A stretch of DNA of 64,000 nucleotides from Bemisia tabaci (taxonomy: Eukaryota > Arthropoda > Insecta > Hemiptera > Aleyrodidae): NCBI RefSeq assembly GCF_918797505.1, contig NC_092801.1, positions 24,706,477 to 24,770,476 on the forward strand, read 5' to 3'. Of the stretch, positions 31,503-41,549 are shown in pieces. The translations under genes and the position numbers were made by a program. The notes beneath the pieces were generated by a model. That model searched no databases and was not told the origin of the DNA. It was given only the letters and a program-made list of their open reading frames with translations. The number at the start of each line of letters is the position of its first letter. Positions within the stretch are counted from its first letter, which is position 1.

Positions 31503-32053
31503 AATGGACCACTAGACGAGGCCCTAATTCAAGCATTCTGAAACATGTTTCTTAACTAGAATTTCACGTAGACCACTATTCGCGCAACGAAAATTACTAA
31601 ACCAAGTCCTAACGAAGATATCAACCTTTTTATTTCACATTGGTTACGTGGATTTTGAACTGCCTGCTCACAAGAAACTCAAAGCTCTACGTGAGTCAAA
31701 TCGCGCACCACAACAGTTTCAGCAAGCCTCTGAATCGAGTAATGCTCATTTCCCACCATTTGTAGTTCAAACTATAAGCAATTTGCTACAGCTGAGCCAA
31801 AGCGTCAAGATTGAGATTGCCAGATTTTTAAATCGCAGAGACTGTCATGATAATGTTTAGCGCGCGATGTGAATCACGCAGAGCATTGAGTTTTCATAAG
31901 CGGGTGATTTGAATTCACGCATCAAGAATTATTAAATATCTTCTTAAGGAGTTGATTTCGGTAATTTTCGATGTGCGTATCGTGTTCTACGTAAAATTTT
32001 GGTTAAGAAACAGGTATCAGAATGCTAAAATTCGCACTTTGTCTAGTGGTCCA
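31503..32053. mobile_element. family X inverted-repeat element (551 bp)
   Basis: The left end TGGACCACTAGACGAGGCC and the right end TTTGTCTAGTGGTCCA pair. Inner arms CATTCTGAAACATGTTTCTTAAC and GGTTAAGAAACAGGTATCAG pair again, followed by TTCACGTAGACCAC / GTGTTCTACGT. Inside, 31648-31860 is a 70-codon open frame (MDFELPAHKKLKAL...). It could be a decayed internal coding piece, but shows no transposase motif. Confidence 0.65.
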
Positions 32054-32674
32054 TTCCCAAAGTAGCAGTAGAGTTTGGTTCTATTTATCACCTCCAATAT
32101 TTCAATGGTGCAGTATCCATGAATATGTCATCAAAACCAAACATTCTCTCTTCCATTCATTCAACCGCATATTGAATGATTATCTCCTCATATTTATGCT
32201 CCTTATGTAAACGTATCTATAACTTGTATTTCCAATCGAGTCAATGATCGAAACGCGCCAAAACACTCTCCTCTCTCGACTTTTTCCCCGCACACTCGAA
32301 TCGGCGTCTGCGAATGTCACTCAGTCAGTGAGTCATCGAGTCAATGGCGCGCGCCGAGTGAAAGTGACTCGGCAGTTTTTCCGGCGGTTATTCGTCGTGA
32401 AAACTCCCCCCCCCCCCCCCCGCGTCGTGGGGGCCCCGCAGGCCCACCAAAAATCGGTGCGGTTTCTCAGCGGCGGCGCGGTGCGGCCCCAACAAAACCC
32501 CGGGCTTTCTCCGCAATCGGATGGGTTAGTCGCTTTTTAGATTTCACACCTTCATCTAATTAAACGATGAATGGAGCTGGTGATCGGTGAATGACGGTGA
32601 AAAGGACCCGCCGGCCGAGGATGCACGAATCGCCGTGACGTCATCACTCTCACTGCGTCGGCAGGAGTCGCAGA
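32054..32674. other. unique sequence with a GC-rich block
   Basis: 32330-32530 is GC-rich with a C-run of about 16 at 32405-32420. No exon borders that I trust. The last 60 bp begin the direct repeat described next. Confidence 0.4.
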
Positions 32675-32730
32675 TCGAACGAGGAGTGGAAACTCAAAAT
32701 CTGGCAAGTGCAATCAGATGCTGCTACCTG

Positions 32731-32961
32731 CACTGGGAAAAAAAAACACATTGGATCTAGAGTCCAGACTCTTGAAAACATTGTCAAGAAAAAGGACTCT
32801 TGATTCAATCAGATTTAAGCTTAAATCAAAAGGAAATCCGCTCAAATTAAGAGGCTTGCTTCTTGATTTAAGCTAAAATCTGATTGAATCAAGAGTCCTT
32901 TTTCTTGTCAATGTTTTCAAGAGTCTGGACTCTGGATCCAATGTGTTTTTTTTTCCCAGTG
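32731..32961. mobile_element. family C MITE (TG duplication)
   Basis: Ends CACTGGGAAAAAAAAACAC and GTGTTTTTTTTTCCCAGTG, flanked by TG on both sides. The arms ATTGGATCTAGAGTCCAGAC and AAGAGTCTGGACTCTGGATC are nearly intact. 231 bp. Confidence 0.85.
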
Positions 32962-32963
32962 TG

Positions 32964-33208
32964 CGCCACGTTTAGCAGAAAAGAACCAAGCCCCACCACC
33001 TATTGCCAAATGTAACTGGACAATTCACTTTTTTCACAAGACAACGTTCGTGTGGATTCCTTTGAAATTTTTTTGGAATTCACTTCGTGCTGTGCAAAAA
33101 ATTCACTGAAATTTGCCCAAAAATTCGCTTAACCGTTTTTATGTAAAAAATTAAATTGCCCCATTAAATTTGGCAGTAGTTGATATGGCTTGGTGCCTTT
33201 CTGCTGAA
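32964..33208. mobile_element. family W inverted-repeat element, copy 1
   Basis: TTTAGCAGAAAAGAACCAAG and CACCTATTGCCAAAT on the left pair with ATTTGGCAGTAGTTGATATG, GCTTGGTGCCTTTCTGCTGA on the right. The interior shares AAAATTAAATTGCCCC with the copy at 58227-58485. Confidence 0.65.
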
Positions 33209-33302
33209 CGCGGTCGTAATGAGGAGCGGAAATTCAAAATCTGGCAAGTGCAATCAGATGTTGCTATACTTGAGATTGTACATAATGGTTTTCTCTGCGG
33301 CA

Positions 33303-33790
33303 GGGGTTGCCACTGTCAGGAAAACCGGAAAATGTCAGGGCTTTTCAAAAAGTCAGGGAAAACCTGGAAATTAGGGCTGTTCTATCGGTTGTCGGTAACC
33401 TACCGAAACTGTTCCGTTAAGAAAAAGTTACGATAAGAGCGCTCTTGCCGATAGCGATCTGAGTTTTCGGAGCTGGCGAAAATAAGCTGTTGCCATGTGT
33501 ACATCTATTTCATGCGCCGCCGCGCCAGGCAATCTGATAAACCGACACAAGGGGCAACAATGCATTGAGTGCGAGCTCTCAAAAATCCGATAAGGCCGGC
33601 TGTTGTCGATATCACCGCCACTGTCGGTACTGCCGCCAGTTTCAATAAGAGACGATATCGAAAGAGTTCCGGCAAGAATTCGTTTGAACACCCCTACTAG
33701 AAATGTCAGGAAAAATGACCAAAGTGTCGGAGAAAAATTGTTCATTCACCTTAATTTGCTCTCTAGAATGAGTTTGACATTTCAAACAAC
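33303..33790. mobile_element. GTCAGGG-repeat MITE (GGGTTGCCAC end), interrupted copy
   Basis: Starts GGGGTTGCCACTGTCAGG, followed by GGAAAACCGGAAAATGTCAG and GTCAGGGAAAACCTGGAAAT. The family resumes near 33690 with ATGTCAGGAAAAATGACC and TTAATTTGCTCTCTAGAATG. About 310 bp of unrelated DNA separates the parts. No right terminus found. Confidence 0.55.
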
Positions 33791-33792
33791 AG

Positions 33793-34075
33793 AGATGGCA
33801 CAATGCAAGAATCACTTTAGAGACTTTAACGCAGCGTAGAAAAGTAGACGCACCAACAAATGGGCGTCGTTTGACGCATGTAGACATTATTAGTTGAACA
33901 TGTGCTCATGCTGAACCACTCGAAAGATCGCTGAGATGACAGAATGTATGAATCACTACAGAGACTTAAACGCAGCGTTAGGAAAGCAGGCGCAATGACA
34001 AGTACGAGTCGTTTAACGCATGGAGACCTTATTGGTTAAAAATTTCCACGTGCTGACCTTTCCAGAGATTTTTAG
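33793..34075. repeat. tandem duplication, unit about 142 bp
   Basis: GATGGCACAATGCAAGAATC ... GAGACTTTAACGCAGCG ... GTCGTTTGACGCATGTAGAC recurs 142 bp later as GATGACAGAATGTATGAATC ... GAGACTTAAACGCAGCG ... GTCGTTTAACGCATGGAGAC. The two units are roughly 75% alike. Non-coding. Confidence 0.7.
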
Positions 34076-34104
34076 ATCAGTTGGGGCACAAAGTTGTTCT
34101 TCGC

Positions 34105-34320
34105 CTGTAACTTCGGTCTGCGGAAGTGCGATTTACAATCAGAGGGATTCAACACTTCCTTATGGAAAATTATAAGGAGGCAACAGCCATTAACCTTCTT
34201 TCGGCTGTTGACCAACCTATACCAGGTGAATGATGAGCTTCGGGTGACGTCATGAGCCAAACAAGTTTCCCAAACTTTGGTTTGTTTGTAGAACGAAACT
34301 CCCAACACGTTGTTAACCAT
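34105..34320. repeat. dispersed repeat CC, copy 1
   Basis: GGATTCAACACTTCCTTATGG, AGGTGAATGATGAGCTTCGG, GTGACGTCATGAGCCAAACA, AGTTTCCCAAACTTTGGT match 52470-52610 in the same order. Whether it has inverted ends is unclear. Confidence 0.55.
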
Positions 34321-34342
34321 CCACCTGGTAGGTAAGTCTACG

Positions 34343-34719
34343 GTTGATTGTTGAAGTCCCGAAAGTAAAAGCTTCCACCATTTCCAAGTTACCAGGGGAA
34401 GGTCTCTTGTCGCTGGGAAGTACGGACAAGTCGTAGGCGTTTTCGGCCGATTAAACAGGTCCCGTAAGCTTTAAACGCGAGCCTAAAAAAGTCTGAAAAT
34501 GTGTCTAATTGCGCATATTTTCGCATGATTCTACGTGATTTGCACGGTTAACCTAAAAAAAAATTCCGATTACTCTTTTTCCACCTCAAATTTATCGACA
34601 TTCGGAACTGTCATCAGTCGCGCTCAATGCAAATCGCGTTTTTCGCCGATCAAGTCCCGAAAGTATAAGCTTCAACCCTAGTCAAGATACTAGTGGAGGG
34701 TCTCTTGTCTCTGTCTCTG
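34343..34719. repeat. direct repeat of GAAGTCCCGAAAGTAAAAGC
   Basis: AAGTCCCGAAAGTAAAAGCTTC ... AGGTCTCTTGTC (34355-34412) recurs as AAGTCCCGAAAGTATAAGCTTC ... AGGGTCTCTTGTC (34651-34710). The 240 bp between them are unremarkable. An E element inserted at the end of the second copy. Confidence 0.55.
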
Positions 34720-35054
34720 CACGGAGAAAAAAACCTCGTTTGTGAGACCCGAAGTTTAGGTCATATGGATCTCTGAAGTTTTCAGATTGAGCATGTCTAG
34801 GTTCAGAACATCCGAAACTTCAGTTCTTTCATCTGAAGTACTTCGGTTTTCACATCTGAAGCACTTTACATGTGAGAACCGAAGTACTTCAGATGTGAAA
34901 ACCGAAGCACTTCAGACGTTAGAACTGAAGCTCCAGATGTGTGATCCGAATCTCAGCAGCTGGACTTCCAGTGTTCGGATGCTCAATCCGAAAACTTCAG
35001 AGATCCATACGACCTAAACCTTGGGTCCCACGCGCGAAGTTTTTTTTCTCCGTA
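34720..35054. mobile_element. family E MITE, copy 1 (TG duplication)
   Basis: Ends CACGGAGAAAAAAACCTCG and CGAAGTTTTTTTTCTCCGTA, flanked by TG at 34718-34719 and 35055-35056. The interior alternates CTTCAGATGTG and GAACCGAAGTACTTC in both orientations. Sisters: 46852-47141 and 54218-54525. The CACGGAG tip differs by one letter class from the CACTG families but shares the A-run and the 2-bp duplication. Confidence 0.8.
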
Positions 35055-35065
35055 TGGTGCTCTTC

Positions 35066-35335
35066 CTATTTAAGTATTCTACAACAGACCCATTTCAAAG
35101 GATACATACATGTAAGTCGCTTTACAGCACTCCCTCGCGCTCCACGACTCCTAACCTCCACTGCTCTCTTACAAACCACAAATCTTGGGGGATTGAGCAG
35201 TGAGCACCTTAACATTTCCGCTTCAATCCCTTCCCTCCAACCTTTCATTGGGCGCCCTCTGCGTCTTCTCCCAGGAGGAACCCAGTCAAGGACCTTCCTC
35301 GGCAACCTGTCTCCTGCCATTCTCTGGACATTCAT
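35066..35335 (-). pseudogene. C-terminal end of non-LTR retrotransposon ORF2
   Basis: The minus-strand frame reads RLPRKVLDWVPPGRRRRGRP then MKGWREGIEAEM, the arginine-rich RGRP-x-x-x-W segment found at the C-terminus of reverse-transcriptase proteins of several LINE clades. After a frameshift it continues as WRLGVVEREGVL followed by TAA and an ACATGTATGTAT tail. It is the longest and most informative of the five tails in this window. It is truncated at the 5' side and not functional. Confidence 0.7.
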
Positions 35336-35690
35336 CTTCTCTCCATTTCAAAGGATCATTGCTCAAAAGCACGTTAAAGCGCCGCTGTATGGAGGAAATC
35401 GATGAAGCTCGGTGCCGGGTATGTGATGTGTATCCGGAGCGGGGAGGCTGACTACGACAAGGACGTGGACGTTGACGCGGGCGGGGACGTCGGGACGGGG
35501 TCGATGGCTTCGCGGGAAAGTAAAAGTCGTTCGGGCGGCTGCGACTCGACCCGCGCCCAAGGCATGGCGCGTGGCGCTTGTCGCCAACCTCGGCTCCTGC
35601 GCGCGCCAAGTCCGGATGAGCTCGATCGCGATCGCGCACTCTGTTGCCTAGTCGCGACATCCCCAGGTCTGAGACAATAGCAACGATATG
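35336..35690. other. GC-rich sequence, no gene supported
   Basis: 35400-35660 is strongly GC- and CpG-rich (GTGGACGTTGACGCGGGCGG region) with overlapping frames on both strands. None has splice borders or a recognisable domain. Confidence 0.35.
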
Positions 35691-36236
35691 GCCTGGTTAC
35701 ACGCTCAAATTTCCGTCAAATAGACCGTATTCGATAACGGTTCGATGTATCGTTTGGTTCAAAACAATAGAACATAACCTCAAACCAAACTGTAAGGATT
35801 TTAATTGGAAAAGCTGAAAATGAGAAATTTCCCGACAATTTCACTTTGCATTGGCATTTGGTACTCAAAAGAATAAAAAACTGTTTCAAAAGATCCGTTC
35901 TCTCAGATTTCTGAATTTACTTTTGAGGCTATGTTTATGTTTCGAACCAATCGATATCGATGCAATCTCACCCGTTTGATGTATCGAATACGATCTATTC
36001 GGATCAAAATGATGACCAAGATGGCGGTCGAGAGTTATTCAGATCAATGAGTAAAATTAATTAAAAAGCGTGTTGATTGAAATAAGCACGATTGTGTGGA
36101 ACTCAGATGACGTATGAGCCCCACAGTTCCATCATCTACCATCAAATTTTTGCAGGCCGCAGAAATTTGATGGTAGATCGTGCGCACCAGTCACCATTTG
36201 ATCGGAAATTGATGGGAATTTGAGCGTGTAACCGGC
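35691..36236. mobile_element. family O inverted-repeat element
   Basis: CCTGGTTACACGCTCAAATTTCC-type left end (starting near 35693) pairs with GGGAATTTGAGCGTGTAACCGGC at 36213-36235. A second internal palindrome ATCTACCATCAAATTT / AAATTTGATGGTAGAT lies at 36123-36171. A GTATTCGATAACGGTTCGAT word recurs at about 36680. Non-coding. Confidence 0.7.
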
Positions 36237-36240
36237 ACAA

Positions 36241-36613
36241 TATAGAAACTATAGATTGGTGGTGGCCTACGAAAAAACGTAACACACATGGAGCGGTCGT
36301 TCGATAGACGGGCGGGGAGTGGAAATGGCCGATTGCTATCTTCGTCGTAACCTCAAATACATGGAATCTTATGGGAGTTTTTAGAACAAATTATTTAGCG
36401 TTGGAATTTTCATCGTAAACGCACTTGATGAATGGCTAATAGTGGATGATTTTCAAATAGTTGGTTCCAAATTTGATATAAGTCATTTTTGATGTTCAGC
36501 AACAGTCCCATAAGAAGCCATAGAAACCGACTATCTTCGGCCTAACCTAATTGTTACTCCTGGTGTGTTACGAATCTCACTGTTGGCGTAGCATAGGATC
36601 CCCCTATCTATAG
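36241..36613. mobile_element. family P inverted-repeat element, copy 1
   Basis: The left end ATAGAAACTATAGATTGGTG pairs with CTATCTATAGTTTCTAGATC at the right. Inside, AACACACATGGAGCGGTCGT and TCGATAGACGGGCGGGGAG recur in complement at 58083-58194. About 370 bp, non-coding. Confidence 0.6.
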
Positions 36614-36722
36614 TTTCTAGATCGTTGGACAATAGTCTGATTTAGAGGCTACGTTATTCGATACATCAGAATCCATCGTATTCGATAGTGGTTCGATGTA
36701 TCGTTTGGCTCAAACAACAGAC

Positions 36723-37233
36723 GGGCCGCCACAGTCAGGGAATACACTGGAGAAAAAAGTCGCTTGGATCTAGAGTCCAGACTCTTAAAAGCATTGACAA
36801 GGAAAAATACTCTTGATACAAACAGACTTTTTGCTTGAATCAAAAGGAAATCCGCCTCAATCACGAAGCTTGGCTCCTCAATTCAAGAAAAAGTCTGATT
36901 GAACCAAGAGCATTTTTTCTCGTCAATGTTTTTCAGAGTCTGGACTCTAGATCCAAGCCACTTTTTTCCAGTGTACCGGGAAAACCGAATAATGTCAGGG
37001 AATTTTAAAAAGTTAGGGAAAACCTGGAAATGTCAGCGAAAAAGTGATGAGCACATTAATTTGTTTTCTAGAATGGGGTTGACGTTTCGAACAACAAAAC
37101 TTGCCGAAAAACTATTTCTAATCATGTCTTTTTGACCATCTGGCATATTTTTTCAGAGAATTTCATCAAAAAGTGCCAGGGAAATCAGGAAAATGTCAGG
37201 AAGTTTCATTTCCTAGCTTTGGTGGCAACTCTG
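36723..37233. mobile_element. GTCAGGG-repeat MITE interrupted by a family C element
   Basis: Left tip CGCCACAGTCAGGGAATA (36726-36744), then the C element, then TACCGGGAAAACCGAATAATG onward to TTTGGTGGCAACTCTGAC. The uninterrupted relative at 62884-63182 shows the same landmarks (TTTGTTTTCTAGAATGGG-like, GAAACTATTTTC-like). The interior repeats GTCAGGGAA. Confidence 0.7.
36745..36973. mobile_element. family C MITE (TA duplication) inside a GTCAGGG MITE
   Basis: Ends CACTGGAGAAAAAAGTCGC and CCACTTTTTTCCAGTG, flanked by TA (36743-36744 and 36974-36975). Arms TTGGATCTAGAGTCCAGACT and complement. The terminal 20 bp differ from other C copies (GTCGCTTGG for CACATTGG) on both sides, so the pair has changed in concert. 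Confidence 0.85.
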
Positions 37234-38337
37234 ACACAACCTCAAACAAAAATTTTAGGATGTAAGAAGAAAAAGCTGAAAATGAGAAAATTCCTAGTAA
37301 TTGCACTTTTCATTGCCATTTGGTACTCGAAATAATCAAAACTCAATCCCAAAAGACCCGTTCCCTCAGATTTCTAAATTGACTTTTGAGGCTATGTTTA
37401 TACATTTTGAACCAATCGGTATCGATAAAATCTCACCTGGTTGATGTATCGAATACGATCCATGATGTAATCTAAATCTAATCGGCTTGTATAAATTTCG
37501 ATTAGTTTTACTACGCTTTCAAAGCGTGGTAACATTAAAACAGTCGATCAAGAGGAGGAGGGCGGACGGGGGGGAGTGGTGCGGGAGGATTCTTCTACAA
37601 AATTTTCGAAATTTTAAAGCATCAAAAAGCTGTTCGAGTCAATTTCGTCATGAATAATGACCAAATATAAGCGTCCTTATTTCCCCTTTCTGTCGTTTCT
37701 TCTCTCTTCCCTCTTTTTTCCTCCTTTTTTATGGGCAAACGAGATTGAGGGTGGGGGGGGAGGGTGTAGGCCCCTCACGCTCCCCCTGGATCCACTTATT
37801 AACGGAACACCTTTAAAATGGTCGTTTGTAAAATCACAAAATCAACATCTGTAGATCCTAAAACGTGGCCCCTTTTCGCAAAGTCCAACCCATATCGGAT
37901 TTTAAAAATGTTTAAAATGAAATGAGGATCCACACAGTCTCGTAACGTAGGAGGTGCATAAAGAGCTCCTCGGTTCTCGCGGTATTTTCAGCGTTGTCAG
38001 CGAATATTTGAACGTATTTCTATCAAACCGAACCATGTGCATCATGACGTGAGCCCTGTTATTCGTGTATTCTTATGGGTCTCAGGGCTCATGTCTCAAT
38101 GCACATAATTCCGTTTGAAAGAAATACGTCCATTTCATGCTTTTCTATCCAGTTTTCGCACGGGAGCGTTATCTCGCGTTATTCCTCACGTTGGGAGCGT
38201 TAAATTGACATTATCTTCGTTGAAGTTCCAGGGTTTTCGCGTGCGAATTTTTACGGACAGGCTGATAAGGGCGCTCTCTGTCTCAACATGACGGAGCGAT
38301 CGGTGGCGTTGTCTCATCCATCTTCCGAGCTCGTGAG
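37234..38337. other. unique sequence, no gene supported
   Basis: A TCGAATACGATCCAT word near 37449 repeats words of the 35.7-36.7 kb region. A G-run/purine block lies at 37553-37582 and a pyrimidine tract at 37681-37730. No exon or RNA gene recognised. Confidence 0.4.
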
Positions 38338-38505
38338 CTCCAGTCGCGAGGCGTGAATGATCGATAATCGAAAGTTCCCCATTTGAAGCAATGGTGAAGA
38401 GTCGATTGTTAAAGTGTTCGCTGTTTATCGATCCTTTTCCACAGGTTTAAATGACAGATCAATCGATATATTGCAAAGCACGCCACGCCACTAGTGAGCC
38501 AACGG
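38338..38505. mobile_element. family T inverted-repeat element, reversed copy 3
   Basis: In reverse order it carries GCGAGGCGTGAATGATCGAT, AGAGTCGATTGTTAAAGTG, TTCGCTGTTTATCGATCC, AATCGATATATTGC and CACGCCACGCCACTAGTG, matching 16220-16390 and 26905-27088. Confidence 0.6.
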
Positions 38506-38672
38506 TCATTTCGAGGCTTTTTAGTGGACGGTATGTTTATCCTGAGTGTTACTTTCTCAGGAACAGCGAATCATACGATAGAGTTGGAGAGAATGGGCCA
38601 ATAGATGATGTTAAAACTAAAACACTGCGGAATCTGTTAGTTCATTAACATTGGCGGAGAATAATGCAGTTA

Positions 38673-38930
38673 CACTGAAAAAAAAGTTCGGTAAATCCGA
38701 ACTAGTAAATGGAACCAGGTTTTGTTCGGTATGCACAACCGAATTATTCGGTCTGTTCAACCGAATCGTTCGGTTTGTGCGACCGAACCATAATAAATTC
38801 TTAAATTTCGGTTCAGTGGACCGAACAGTTCGGCTGAGTAGACCGAATAATTTGGTCGTGTGTACCGAACAAAATCGTGGTTCCATATGATCCTAACTAG
38901 TTCGGATATACCGAACTTTTTTTTTCAGTG
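38673..38930. mobile_element. family H MITE built of TTCGGT/ACCGAA words
   Basis: Ends CACTGAAAAAAAAGTTCGG and CCGAACTTTTTTTTTCAGTG. The 258-bp interior carries about fourteen copies of the hexamer TTCGGT or its complement ACCGAA, roughly every 15-20 bp in alternating orientation. The frames on each strand are mirror artefacts. It is the only copy in the window. Confidence 0.8.
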
Positions 38931-39040
38931 AGTGTAATTCTGGGCAAATCCTATAGATGGGTCACTAAACCTTGTTATTTTTTAATGCTCTGGAGGTACC
39001 AGTTTAGATGATTACGTGGTGATTTGTTCCGTATTTTTGG

Positions 39041-39522
39041 AGCCAAAACTCCGGTCCCGCTCGCTTTAAGAGAGACCGAAAGTTCCGGGCGTAGCACTTG
39101 GGACAGTCAAAGCTTTGGCTCCAGCACCCGGAACTTTCGGCCTCTGAGCTCGGAACGGATGGATTGTCTATACCATAGAGTACATAGAGTCGTAATGTAA
39201 GTGGGTGAGCTGGCGCCCCTTTTAAGCATTTTCCAGGTCCGGAATTCCGAGACTCCTGTGTGACGCTGGGTCACTTTTTCGATACGTAATCGATTGTTTG
39301 CGATACACGGGTACCCGGCCATTCAATGTAAACAAAGAAGATAAGAATCACCACGTATTCCACACCGCCATTTTGGATCGAACATGTATCGAAAAAGTGA
39401 CCCGAACTCGGTGCACACCGGGCTCGGAACTCGTCGGGCAGAACATGGCGCCAGCTCTCCCTTTTACATTACGACTCTATGTACTTCTATGGTCTATACA
39501 GCCCGTAACTTTTTTTTCAGTA
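39041..39522. mobile_element. family G MITE interrupted by element EE
   Basis: Left part AAAACTCCGGTCCCGCTCG..., then GAAAGTTCCGGGCGTAGCAC, CTCCAGCACCCGGAACTTTC, then a break at 39172. The right end CTATACAGCCCGTAACTTTT ... CAGT resumes at 39493. The extreme left tip is eroded. Confidence 0.65.
39173..39492. mobile_element. element EE inside family G (TCTATA duplication)
   Basis: Ends CCATAGAGTACATAGAGTCG and CGACTCTATGTACTTCTATGG, flanked by TCTATA on both sides. Further in, GAGCTGGCGCC pairs with GGCGCCAGCTC, and GGGTCACTTTTTCGATACGT pairs with TGTATCGAAAAAGTGACCC. 320 bp, non-coding. The 6-7-bp duplication is unusual among the elements here. Confidence 0.7.
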
Positions 39523-39883
39523 AATTGTTTTACAATTATTCACCTCCGCACTGAATAAGTCTGAAAGTCGATGATATTCTCGATGAGGGAAGGAGGAAAG
39601 CCGGCTGGGGACAGCGGAAGTAAGATGAGGGCGCCGCGATAGGAGAGAAAGAAATTCGAAGCGAAACAGGTTGAGGAACTCCGGTCCTCCGGACCGGATC
39701 CACCGGATGAAGTTGGAAGGAAGCTCGCTAAATAAGTCCGCGGCCAAAACGCCCCCGGAGCTGGCGATATGCCACGTCCAGTGCTCAAACACCCGGACAA
39801 TACTGCCATTCCAAGGAAAAACGTCATATGTATACTCGGTCGTTGTCAGACTTCCTCCGATGAAACAGGATTTTTCTGGTAAA
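39523..39883. other. GC-richer sequence with a family A end fragment
   Basis: 39801-39850 reads CTGCCATTCCAAGGAAAAAC then GTCATATGTATACTCGGTCG, a decayed family A left end. Otherwise nothing recognised. Confidence 0.4.
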
Positions 39884-40945
39884 CGGGTGAACCTTCTAGA
39901 TTAGCTGTATATACGGGAGAGTGTTGCCATCTCAATCCTTTTACTACAGAAAAAGTGTGCCGCTCCCTGATTGGACGTCTATGATGGAGCCCCAAAGTTA
40001 GACCAATGTAAACGAACCCCAGCCCCTCCGTTCCTAGTTTAGCCCAATGTTAACAAACAAGATGGCGACAAAGTTTTACACTGAAAAAAAATTCTCGGCG
40101 TTTTTACCAAGGTCCGTTGGCACCTTTACCATCTTACTTTTTTTTTACCAATTATTGGTAATTTTAATAACACAGACTGGTTAGCTCACCTAACAACCGG
40201 TATTTTTACTGTTTTTTTCAGGTAAGAATACCACTTTTATTGGTAATCAATTCCCGGTAACTTTGCCATTTTATCTCGGTAATTCTACCACAGTCGATAA
40301 AAAATATTGGCGTTTTTACCAAGGTCCAGTAAAATTACCGAGAAAGTTCAATAATTTTATTGAGACTTCTCGGTAATATTAACAATTCCATAAATGGTAA
40401 TTTTACGAAGAGAAAACTGGGATCAAATAGAACCCTGAATTTTTGGTAGTTTTACCCTTTTCCTAGTAAATACACCGAGATTTTTTTTTTCAGTGGGGTG
40501 ACCCTTCTAGAGTAGCCGTATACAGGAGAGTGTTGCCATCTCAATCCTTTTACTACAGAAAAAGTGTGCCGCTCTCTGATTGGTCGTCTATGATGAAGCC
40601 CCAAAGTTGGACCAATGTAAACAAACCCCAGCCCCTTTAGGTCCTAGTTTGACCCAATGTAAACAAACAAGTTGGTGACAAAGTTCTACAAAGTTCTAAG
40701 ACGTGATTTTGGATGTGATCGAAATCTTTTTATGATCAACTTCTGAATTGAGTTCGGATCGACCTTTTATGGATATTTTTGCCGAAAATTAAGCTTTGAA
40801 TGTGATTATCATTCATTTCTCAGCCAATAAAACGTGTTCCTCTGGGCCGGGTTTGTTTACATTGGTCCAACTTAGGAGCACCATGATAACCTAAAACTGA
40901 TGGACCAATCAGAGAGCGGCACAGAAATGGCAATACTCTTAGTAT
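39884..40945. mobile_element. inverted-repeat element FF with an internal tandem duplication
   Basis: GAGTGTTGCCATCTC ... GTGCCGCTCCCTGATTGG ... CCAATGTAAACGAACCCC on the left pair with GGGTTTGTTTACATTGGTCC ... GACCAATCAGAGAGCGGCAC ... ATGGCAATACTC on the right (40850-40943). The left arm (39884-40078) is duplicated at 40496-40690 with about 5% divergence, and a family B element lies exactly between the two copies. Confidence 0.7.
40079..40495. mobile_element. family B MITE, copy 2
   Basis: Ends CACTGAAAAAAAATTCTCGG and CCGAGATTTTTTTTTTCAGTG. Contains GTTTTTTTCAGGTAAGAATA near 40209-40228, identical in its core to copies at 12412 and 57046. Interior words TTATCTCGGTAATTCTACC and ACCGAGAAAGTTCAATAAT are conserved. 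Non-coding. Confidence 0.85.
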
Positions 40946-41549
40946 TCGTGATTGTCTAGTGGCTCATTGGGTTAAACCCAATCCTCACTCCACTTCCTTA
41001 GTCCGACGATTTTTGGGACACCTTGTACAGAGGTATAGGACTCATCACGTAGGGTATCTTTTTCATTACGGCCTCAATTTTGAGAGCTTGTTTTGAACTC
41101 GGTAGTTCGTTTCAGAGAAAACCATCGTGTTCCTCGTGAAATTGTACATCAATGTTGCCAAATATTCGTGAAATGCAAGAGCTACATTTAATAAGTTATC
41201 GTAAGAAATTTGGCAACATTCGCATTTTTATAAGACTTTTTACCTTCGCGTGATGGAGTACGGGCTCCGCGCGCGCGCAAGTTCAATACTTTCAAAGAGA
41301 ATCAATTACCCCGCTCGATTTGAAAATAATGAATTAGATCCAGTGAAAGAATACTATTTACTCGCCATCGTGAGCCATAAATTGCGTGCGGAAGATCCGT
41401 TCTGGGGCTCATGTCAGACGCTTGTGCTTGACGGTAGCTGATTATCGGCACCAACTAGCAGCTAAATCAACATGCATTCAAGCGATAATGACTACTTAGA
41501 AAATTAGCTTTCATGAGAGTGGATTCCTAAGCGCCGCCGGGTGCTAGTC
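40946..41549. other. mostly unique sequence, partial S-family words
   Basis: 41060-41165 repeats words of family S (TTACGGCCTCAATTTTGAGAG, TTCAGAGAAAACCATCGTG, ATGTTGCCAAATATTCG) as a degraded half. No gene recognised. Confidence 0.4.

Larger units (their letters stand above)
32675..33275. repeat. direct repeat of about 55 bp bracketing two MITEs
   Basis: CGAACGAGGAGTGGAAACTC ... ATCTGGCAAGTGCAATCAGA ... TGCTGCTA (32675-32728) recurs as CGTAATGAGGAGCGGAAATTC ... ATCTGGCAAGTGCAATCAGA ... TGTTGCTA (33213-33266). A family C element and a family W element lie between the copies. This is the third place in the window where MITEs sit between short direct duplications. Confidence 0.75.

Noticed and set aside
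31648..31860. 70-codon frame inside family X as a transposase remnant
   Set aside because: The peptide is plausible in composition but has no DDE, zinc-finger or helix-turn-helix signature, so function cannot be claimed.
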